This document shows positions 58,624 to 64,000 of a stretch of DNA of 64,000 nt, one piece after another. The notes below the pieces were generated by a model, which saw only the letters and a list, made by a program, of their open reading frames with translations, was not told the DNA's origin and did no database searches. This stretch comes from Zobellella maritima (GTDB lineage: Bacteria > Pseudomonadota > Gammaproteobacteria > Enterobacterales > Aeromonadaceae): assembly GCF_003075035.1 (NCBI RefSeq), contig NZ_QCZE01000001.1, positions 1,362,602 to 1,426,601 on the forward strand. The letters are read 5' to 3'. The translations under genes were made by a program, and so were the position numbers. The first letter of the stretch is position 1. Every line of letters begins with the position of its first letter.

Positions 58624-59835
58624 TTAACCTTTGATGATGTTGTACTCGGGACCGAAGGGGAAACGGGTGATGTTTTCCACGCCGCTGTCGCTGATCACCA
58701 GGATATCGTGCTCGCGATAGCCACCGGCGCCGGGCAGGCCTTCCGGCAGCATCAGCATCGGCTCCATGGACACCACCATGCCCGGCTCCAGTACGGTGTC
58801 GATGTCTTCGCGCAACTCCAGGCCGGCTTCGCGGCCGTAATAGTGGCTCAGGGTACCGAAGGAGTGGCCGTAACCGAAGGTGCGGTATTGCAGCACGTCG
58901 TGCTGGGCGAAGATCTCATTCAGCTCGGCGGCGATGTCGCTGCAGCGGTTGCCGGCCTTGATCAACTCCAGGCCACGGCGGTGCACCTTGCAGTTGATTT
59001 CCCACAGTTCCAGGTGGCGGTCGGAGACATGTTCGCTGAACAGGGTCCGCTCCAGGGCGGTGTAGTAGCCGCCGATCATCGGAAAGGTGTTCAGGCTGAG
59101 GATATCACCGGCTTCAATCTTGCGGCTGGTGACCGGGTTGTGGGCACCGTCGGTATTGATGCCGGACTGGAACCAGACCCAAGTGTCCATCAGCTCGCCA
59201 TGGGGGAAGGTACGGGCAATCTCGCGCACCATGGCCTGGGTGCCCGCCAGCGCCACCTCGTATTCGGGCACGCCGACCGCGATGGCGTCGCGGATGGCGG
59301 CGCCGCCCACATCGGCCACCCGGGCCCCCTGCTTGATAAGCGCAATTTCTTCCGCCGACTTGATCATGCGCATCTTCATGGTGGGCACGCCGATATCGAC
59401 GAACTCGGCATCCGGCAGCGCCGCCTTCAGCTTGTCCAGGTTCTGCAGGCTCAGGTGGTCAAACTCCACACCCACGCGCTTGGCGCCGCCGATAAGCTGT
59501 TGCACCGCGCGGAAGAAGTTGTCCTTCTGCCAGTCGGTATAGACCAGGTTGTCACCCAGGGCATTGCGGCGGTAGGGCTGGCCACCGTCGATGTTGGCGG
59601 TGATGGTGGTATGGATATCCTGGGTCACCGCCAGGCCATAGTCCCGACCGAAGCGGCAGTAGACGAAGTCGCTGAAGTAGTTGATGTTGTGATAGGAAGT
59701 AAAGAGCACCGCGTCCACGTCGTTGGCGGCCATGTAGCTGCGCAGTTTGGACTGGCGGGAGGCCATTTCTTCTTTGGTAAACATACCTTGTACTTTGTCG
59801 CCATTGGGAATGGTCAGGGTCTGTGGCATTTGCAT
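58624..59835 (-). CDS. Creatinase (creatine amidinohydrolase)
   Basis: Creatinase hydrolyses creatine to sarcosine and urea. The 403-residue protein has the same length and numbering as the Pseudomonas putida enzyme and is very similar throughout (FTSYHNINYFSDFVYCRFGR, ANIDGGQPYRR, GINTDGAHNPVT, YRTFGYGHSFGTLSHYYGRE, EPGMVVSMEPMLMLPEG). The catalytic His232 is in GAHNPVT. This is a metal-independent pita-bread-fold enzyme. ATG 59835 with AGGAG upstream; a start at 59868 adds unmatched residues. It is flanked by a terminator and has a perfect palindrome 126 bases upstream. No creatininase is next to it. Confidence 0.96.
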   Translation of the reverse strand: MQMPQTLTIPNGDKVQGMFTKEEMASRQSKLRSYMAANDVDAVLFTSYHNINYFSDFVYCRFGRDYGLAVTQDIHTTITANIDGGQPYRRNALGDNLVYTDWQKDNFFRAVQQLIGGAKRVGVEFDHLSLQNLDKLKAALPDAEFVDIGVPTMKMRMIKSAEEIALIKQGARVADVGGAAIRDAIAVGVPEYEVALAGTQAMVREIARTFPHGELMDTWVWFQSGINTDGAHNPVTSRKIEAGDILSLNTFPMIGGYYTALERTLFSEHVSDRHLELWEINCKVHRRGLELIKAGNRCSDIAAELNEIFAQHDVLQYRTFGYGHSFGTLSHYYGREAGLELREDIDTVLEPGMVVSMEPMLMLPEGLPGAGGYREHDILVISDSGVENITRFPFGPEYNIIKG

Positions 59836-59960
59836 CGTAACACTCCTTCCTTGTTGAGACTGGATCAATGCGTCCGGTTGAAACCGTCGTCCGGATTAAC
59901 GCATGACCCTGATGCTAGCCCCGGCCACCTCATAATAAAAATGAATACTTTAAATAATAT

Positions 59961-59977
59961 CATTAACTATGTTAATG
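59961..59977. promoter_or_regulatory. Perfect palindrome upstream of creatinase
   Basis: CATTAAC (59961-59967) and GTTAATG (59971-59977) are exact inverted repeats separated by TAT, in an AT-rich part of the 292-base region between creatinase and the thioesterase (59836-60127). It is a candidate operator for the nearby LysR regulator or for another sensor. Confidence 0.4.
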
Positions 59978-60080
59978 CCATGTGTCTGCGCAAGGGGGCC
60001 GAAGCAGCAGAAATCACATGGCCGGATACCCCTCATCGGGAACAGTCATATCAACTGGATATTCAAGAGGAAGGCAAGAA

Positions 60081-60106
60081 CGGCCCCATGCGGATGCACG
60101 GGGCCG
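60081..60106 (-). terminator. Terminator of the thioesterase gene
   Basis: CGGCCCC (60081-60087) pairs with GGGGCCG (60100-60106), 22 bases beyond the minus-strand stop; the stem is followed by TTCTTG on the minus strand. Confidence 0.5.
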
Positions 60107-60127
60107 GATAGAAGGGAAATCGGGGGA

Positions 60128-60688
60128 TCAGCCTCGGGCAATTTGGCAGTTTTCGCCTTCGAGCATGCGTATCTCCTGGGCAAAATCGATCGCCTGCCTG
60201 GCCTCGGTCATTTCCCGTCTGTGGTTGCGGTTCAGCTTCTTGCGCAGTTTGCCGACGGCGAAACGCTTGATCTCCTGATCATCTTCGAGGATCAGGCCGG
60301 GCACCGGCACGGGTTTGCGGGTAATTTCATCTACCGCCACCATGGTGAAATAAGAGGTGTTGGTATGCTTGACGATGCCGTTCTTGAAGTCTTCCGACAC
60401 GACCTTGATGCCCACTTCCATCGAGCTGGTACCCACATAATTGACCGAGGCATAAAGGGTCAGCAACTCACCCACTTCCACCGGGTTGACAAAGTCCACC
60501 GAGTCGACCGAGGCGGTCACGCAATAGGCCTTGGCATGAGATGCAGCACAGGTATAGGCAATCTTGTCCATCAGTGACAGGATCACGCCGCCATGCACCT
60601 TGCCACCGAAGTTGGCGTAGGAAGGCACCATCAGTTCTTTCAGGATAACTTGGGAAGACTTGACTGTTCTGAAGCTCGGCTCGTTCAT
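60128..60688 (-). CDS. Acyl-CoA thioesterase (hotdog fold)
   Basis: This 186-residue protein has the hotdog thioesterase core (NFGGKVHGGVILSLMDKIAYTCAASHA, then VDSVDFVNPVEVGELLTLYASVNYVGTSSMEVG), like YciA/acyl-CoA thioesterase II-type hydrolases that release free acids from acyl-CoAs. The C-terminal 45 residues (after PGLILEDDQEIKRFAVG) are charged, as in many members. Start ATG 60688 without a strong ribosome site. Divergent from tyrR. Confidence 0.88.
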   Translation of the reverse strand: MNEPSFRTVKSSQVILKELMVPSYANFGGKVHGGVILSLMDKIAYTCAASHAKAYCVTASVDSVDFVNPVEVGELLTLYASVNYVGTSSMEVGIKVVSEDFKNGIVKHTNTSYFTMVAVDEITRKPVPVPGLILEDDQEIKRFAVGKLRKKLNRNHRREMTEARQAIDFAQEIRMLEGENCQIARG

Positions 60689-60833
60689 GGTTTTCTGATA
60701 TTCACTCTATTTTATGGGCGTTGGTGACTCAAATTGCACCCAAAGGCGCTATTTAAACAATTTGTGATTAGAATGTATGACTTTTTCGCTTTCTGCAAAC
60801 GGTTAGTGACAACGGACTCGAATCACTTGCTTC

Positions 60834-60851
60834 TGTAAGGTATTATTTACA
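60834..60851 (+). promoter_or_regulatory. TyrR box upstream of tyrR
   Basis: TGTAAG (60834-60839), six bases and TTTACA (60846-60851) match the TyrR consensus TGTAAA-N6-TTTACA at all but one position. It sits 24 bases before the tyrR start and over a TATTAT -10-like element (60841-60846), consistent with autorepression as known for tyrR in E. coli. Confidence 0.75.
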
Positions 60852-60875
60852 CTTTGCATTACCGAGACAGGATAA

Positions 60876-62432
60876 ATGCGTTTAAAGGTAAATTGTGAAG
60901 ATCGCCTGGGCCTGACCCGTGAGCTGCTCGATATTCTGCTGGAGCACCAGATAGATCTGCGTGGCATAGAAATCGATATCAGCGGCATCATCTACCTCAA
61001 CTTTCCTACCCTCGATTTCGCTACCCTGCAGCATCTGATGCCGGCCATCCGCCGTATTCCCGGGGTACATGACGTCAAGACCATTCCCTGCATGCCTTCG
61101 GAGCGGGAGCACAACGCCATCTTGGCATTGCTCACCGCCCTGCCCGATGCGGTGGTGGCAGTGGATACCCTGGGCCGCATTACCCTGGCCAATGATGCAG
61201 CCTGCAGCCTGCTGGCAGAGAGCCAGGCAAACCTGCAGCACCAACACCTGGGGCCCAGACTGAAGGGGGTGCACGTCACCCGCTGGCTGGAGCAGGCCAA
61301 CCCCAAGCCGCTCAGTGAAAAAGTGGTGATGGCCGATGAACCCTACCTGGCCGACTTTCTGCCTATCTGGGTTACCGACGAAAGCGGCGAGCAGAGCCTG
61401 GCCGGCGCCGTGGTGGTGTTCAAATCGGCCCACCGGGTGGGTCAGCACTTCAAGGTCATGCGCAGCAAGGAAAGTCCGCATTTTGACGGCTTCATCAATC
61501 AGAGTCCGGCCATGGCCCAATTACTCAAGGAAGCCCGCCGGCTTGCCACCCTGGATGCTCCCTTGTTGATCCAGGGAGAAACCGGCACCGGCAAGGAACG
61601 GCTGGCCCGGGCTTGCCACGCCGCCAGCCTGCGCGGTGAAGGGCCCTTTATCCTGCTCAACTGCGCCGCTATTCCCGACGAGGCCGCCGAAAACGAACTG
61701 TTCGGCTATGGACCCGGCGCCTTTGGCCATAACCGGGATCGCAAGCACGGGGTGCTGGAACAGGCTAACGGCGGCACCCTGGTGCTGGACGAAATTGGCG
61801 AGATGTCGCCGCTGTTGCAGCTCAAATTCTTGCGGGTGTTGCAGGACGGGGTGTTCCGCCGCCTCGGCGACGAGCTCGAAGTCAAGGTGGACATCCGGGT
61901 GATTTGCACCAGCCAGCAGGATCTGGCAGCCCTGGTGCAGCAGGGTCAGTTCCGCCAGGATCTGTTTTACCGGCTGAATGTACTGAACCTGCGCCTCCCC
62001 CCCCTGCGGGAACGGCAGAAGGATATTTTACCGCTGAGCCTGCATTTTTGCGGTCAGTTCGCCGCCGAGCTGGAACGCCCCCGCCCTAGGCTGGCAAAGC
62101 AGCTGGCCGACTACCTGTGCCATTACCCCTGGCCGGGCAATGTGCGCCAGCTCAGACACAGCCTGTACCGCGCCATCAGCCTGCTGGAGGGCGACGAGCT
62201 CACCCTGGCCCACCTGGCGCTTCCCGAGCAGGCCGGTTTGCCGGAACTGGACGCCCTGTGCGATGGCTCGCTCGAAGAGGCGGTCAAGGGATTCGAGCGC
62301 ATGCTGCTGGAACGCTTGTACCCCCAGCATCCCTCCAGCCGACAGCTGGCCAAGCGGCTCGGTATTTCCCATACTGCCATCGCCAACAAGCTCAGGGAGT
62401 ATGGGATCGGGAAACATAGTCGACCAAAATAA
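60876..62432 (+). CDS. tyrR: Aromatic amino acid regulator TyrR
   Basis: TyrR senses tyrosine, phenylalanine and tryptophan and represses or activates aromatic amino acid genes. The 518-residue protein has an N-terminal ACT domain (about 1-75; RLKVNCEDRLGLTRELLDIL), a PAS domain (about 78-190), a sigma-54-type AAA+ domain (about 203-440; Walker A GETGTGKERLAR, LVLDEIGEMSPLLQLKFLR) and a C-terminal FIS-like helix-turn-helix (SSRQLAKRLGISHTAIANKLREYG). The GAFTGA sigma-54 loop is absent, as in other TyrR. A TyrR box lies in its promoter. Its last 41 bases overlap convergent dgkA. Confidence 0.96.
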   Translation: MRLKVNCEDRLGLTRELLDILLEHQIDLRGIEIDISGIIYLNFPTLDFATLQHLMPAIRRIPGVHDVKTIPCMPSEREHNAILALLTALPDAVVAVDTLGRITLANDAACSLLAESQANLQHQHLGPRLKGVHVTRWLEQANPKPLSEKVVMADEPYLADFLPIWVTDESGEQSLAGAVVVFKSAHRVGQHFKVMRSKESPHFDGFINQSPAMAQLLKEARRLATLDAPLLIQGETGTGKERLARACHAASLRGEGPFILLNCAAIPDEAAENELFGYGPGAFGHNRDRKHGVLEQANGGTLVLDEIGEMSPLLQLKFLRVLQDGVFRRLGDELEVKVDIRVICTSQQDLAALVQQGQFRQDLFYRLNVLNLRLPPLRERQKDILPLSLHFCGQFAAELERPRPRLAKQLADYLCHYPWPGNVRQLRHSLYRAISLLEGDELTLAHLALPEQAGLPELDALCDGSLEEAVKGFERMLLERLYPQHPSSRQLAKRLGISHTAIANKLREYGIGKHSRPK

Positions 62433-62775
62433 TCCCCCATGCCAGCACCAACAACAGCATGGACAGCAGCACCGCCGCCGAGCCCATGTCCTTGGCTCGG
62501 CCGGCCAGCTCATGGTGCTCATGGCCGATGCGATCCACCACCGCCTCAACGGCGGAGTTGAGCAGCTCCACGATCAACACCAGCAGCAGGCTGCCGATCA
62601 GGATGACCTTTTCAACCGCCGTCACATCCCAGAACAGCGCCACCGGCAGCAACAGCAACACCAGTAGGCACTCCTGGCGAAACGCCGCCTCATGCTGAAA
62701 GGCGCTTTTGATACCCTGCCAGGAATAGCCGATGGCGGATACGATGCGGCCGAGTCCGGTCTTTCCTGGTTTCAT
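62392..62775 (-). CDS. dgkA: Diacylglycerol kinase
   Basis: DgkA phosphorylates diacylglycerol to phosphatidic acid at the inner membrane. The 127-residue protein has three helices and the catalytic segment ELLNSAVEAVVDRIGHEHHELAGRAKDMGSAAV, with the N-terminal amphipathic helix before it. The start overlaps the end of lpxH by 4 bases (ATG 62775), so the two are translationally coupled. Its end overlaps tyrR by 41 bases in convergent orientation. Confidence 0.95.
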   Translation of the reverse strand: MKPGKTGLGRIVSAIGYSWQGIKSAFQHEAAFRQECLLVLLLLPVALFWDVTAVEKVILIGSLLLVLIVELLNSAVEAVVDRIGHEHHELAGRAKDMGSAAVLLSMLLLVLAWGIILVDYVSRSHTP

Positions 62776-63512
62776 GCTTGCTCCTCAAAGGCGCGAGTCT
62801 GCAACTCCACCCCGGTCGGGGTCACTTCCAGCACGCTGCCCTGGGTATACCAGTCACCGAGTACGATGCGCCGGGCGGCCTTGCCGTCGAGGGTCAGTTG
62901 ATGGATTGCAGGCCTGTGGGTATGACCATGGATCAGCAGCTCAACATGATATTGGGCCATCTGCCGTTCCACCTCCAGCTGGGTCACGTCCATCAGACTC
63001 ATGGATTTGGCCTGGTTGGCATTCTGGCTGGTATTGCGCATGCAGTCGGCAACCTTGAGACGCCAGCTCAGGGGCAGACGCCGGAACAGCCACTGCAGCC
63101 AGGGCCAGTGAGTGATGCGCCGAAAACGTTGATAGTCCCGGTCGTCTATACAGAGGGTATCACCGTGCATCACAAGCGCGGGCTTGCCGTATAGCTCGAC
63201 CACGGAATGCTCGGGCAGCAAGGTGACGCCGGCCCGACCGGCAAACTCCCGGCCCAGCAGGAAGTCCCGGTTGCCATGCACGAAATAGATGGGCGTACCT
63301 TGCTCCACACAGGCCCGGCAAGCCTCGGAAACACTGGTGTGCAGCGGGTTAGGCTCATCGTCGCCAATCCAGAATTCAAACAGATCGCCCAGTATGTAAA
63401 GGGCATCGGCTCGGGGAGCTTCCTCGGCCATAAAGCGCAGGAAGGCGGCGGTAATATCCGGCCGGGCCTGGCTCAGGTGAAGATCGGCGATAAACAGGGT
63501 TGCCGGTGTCAA
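62772..63512 (-). CDS. lpxH: UDP-2,3-diacylglucosamine diphosphatase
   Basis: LpxH hydrolyses UDP-2,3-diacylglucosamine to lipid X in lipid A synthesis. The 246-residue calcineurin-like Mn-phosphoesterase has FIADLHLSQARP, ILGDLFEFWIGDDEPN, VHGNRDFLLG, LVMHGDTLCIDD and the family HGHTHRP near the end. It starts at a TTG (63512), which lines up with E. coli LpxH's N-terminus. dgkA overlaps by 4 bases. ppiB is upstream on the same strand. Confidence 0.95.
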   Translation of the reverse strand: MTPATLFIADLHLSQARPDITAAFLRFMAEEAPRADALYILGDLFEFWIGDDEPNPLHTSVSEACRACVEQGTPIYFVHGNRDFLLGREFAGRAGVTLLPEHSVVELYGKPALVMHGDTLCIDDRDYQRFRRITHWPWLQWLFRRLPLSWRLKVADCMRNTSQNANQAKSMSLMDVTQLEVERQMAQYHVELLIHGHTHRPAIHQLTLDGKAARRIVLGDWYTQGSVLEVTPTGVELQTRAFEEQA

Positions 63513-63563
63513 GGGAATGGGACCTATTGCTTATGGACGGAAAGACTGAGCATTCAGAACAGA

Positions 63564-63629
63564 CTGGCCAGGGAAGGATACGGTGCTGACCTGTTACGCA
63601 AGTCGGTACGCTGTATTTTCCCTGGCCAG
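63564..63629. repeat. Perfect 12-bp inverted repeat between ppiB and lpxH
   Basis: CTGGCCAGGGAA (63564-63575) and TTCCCTGGCCAG (63618-63629) are exact reverse complements 42 bases apart. They flank a GC-moderate loop in the 158-base ppiB-lpxH gap. It may be a transcript-processing or termination structure, or the ends of a small element. Confidence 0.5.
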
Positions 63630-63670
63630 ATTGCGGAGTATCAGAACCGATACTCCTCGGCGATCAGCTC

Positions 63671-64000
63671 TTATTCGCTAACGGTCACGCCGGTGATCAG
63701 TACATCGTCAACCGGTACATCCTGATGCATATGGCCGCGAGTGCCGGTGGCCACGCCCTTGATCTTGTTGACCACATCCATGCCATCGGTCACTTCGCCG
63801 AACACGCAGTAGCCGTAGCCCTGGGCATTGGCGGCCTTGAAGTTCAGGAAGTCATTGTCGTTGACGTTGATAAAGAACTGGGCGGTCGCTGAATGGGGCT
63901 CCATGGTGCGGGCCATGGCAATGGTGCCGACCTTGTTGGACAGACCGTTGTTCGCTTCGTTCTTGACCGGCGCACGGGTCTGTTTTTCTTCGAAGTTGGG
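63671..64000 (-). CDS. ppiB: Peptidyl-prolyl cis-trans isomerase B (cyclophilin), 5' end beyond window
   Basis: This is the C-terminal 109 residues of a cyclophilin. Visible segments are [30 protein letters not shown] (with the catalytic-site NDN), [20 protein letters not shown] and [18 protein letters not shown]. The reading frame is open to the window edge. It lies upstream of lpxH on the same strand, the arrangement common in gammaproteobacteria (ppiB-lpxH). Cytoplasmic protein folding. The catalytic Arg/Phe region would lie outside the window. Confidence 0.93.
   Translation of the reverse strand, partial: PNFEEKQTRAPVKNEANNGLSNKVGTIAMARTMEPHSATAQFFINVNDNDFLNFKAANAQGYGYCVFGEVTDGMDVVNKIKGVATGTRGHMHQDVPVDDVLITGVTVSE

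Noticed and set aside
1-64000. CRISPR arrays, tRNA, rRNA, or prophage genes
   Set aside because: No repeat-spacer pattern, conserved tRNA T-arm, rRNA segment, integrase or phage structural gene was seen in reading both strands.

Overview
The window is a GC-rich, gene-dense stretch of a gammaproteobacterial chromosome. TyrR, LpxH, DgkA, PurEK, TrhO, PpnP, an NhaP2-type antiporter and the SiaABCD module, plus protein similarity throughout, fit the Aeromonadales (for example Oceanimonas, Zobellella or Oceanisphaera). That placement is inferred from gene content, not measured. No rRNA, tRNA, CRISPR array, integrase or complete insertion sequence was seen. About 59 genes (two of them truncated at the window edges, one of these doubtful) and two decayed genes are supported.

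Left part (1-13 kb): a DOPA-dioxygenase-like protein, a DUF2236 oxygenase-like protein, TrhO, a carboxymuconolactone-decarboxylase-like protein and a 1318-residue membrane c-di-GMP enzyme with GAF, PAS, LOV, GGDEF and EAL domains. Next comes a divergent cluster: PxpA and a RimK-type ATP-grasp ligase on one strand, and on the other a GNAT fused to a C39-like peptidase, followed by a cupin-type dioxygenase-like protein and a Dph6-like ATPase. A 225-bp MITE-like element with perfect 17-bp terminal inverted repeats follows.

Middle part (13.4-42 kb): a LysR/PhzF pair; a Tat-exported PhoX-like phosphatase behind Pho-box-like repeats; a ProX-type editing enzyme; a porin followed by a small lipoprotein; OvoA (ovothiol synthesis); a racemase, PpnP, a sugar dehydrogenase, YtoQ, a periplasmic rhodanese and a K+/H+ antiporter; a chromosomal catB; a MerR regulator divergent from tpm-tauE across a MerR-type operator; CobO; a Pho-box-controlled Na/Pi transporter; and an apparent sbtA-purE-purK operon with a divergent CbbR-like LysR regulator. 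In that operon a bicarbonate permease would be co-expressed with the bicarbonate-using purine step.

Right part (42-64 kb): an AraC regulator with hydantoinase subunits HyuA and HyuB and a divergent NCS1 permease; siaABCD (c-di-GMP and biofilm control); an aldo-keto reductase; a three-gene operon with a cupredoxin; then a creatine region consisting of creatinase, a Na+/solute symporter with a 38-residue accessory protein, a LysR regulator and decayed soxA and purU remnants joined by a deletion. The window ends with a thioesterase, tyrR (with a TyrR box upstream), dgkA, lpxH and the edge-truncated ppiB.

Together the accessory genes suggest a marine or brackish heterotroph able to use N-methylated compounds (creatine, hydantoins), respond to phosphate limitation, and control biofilm formation with blue-light and Sia inputs.
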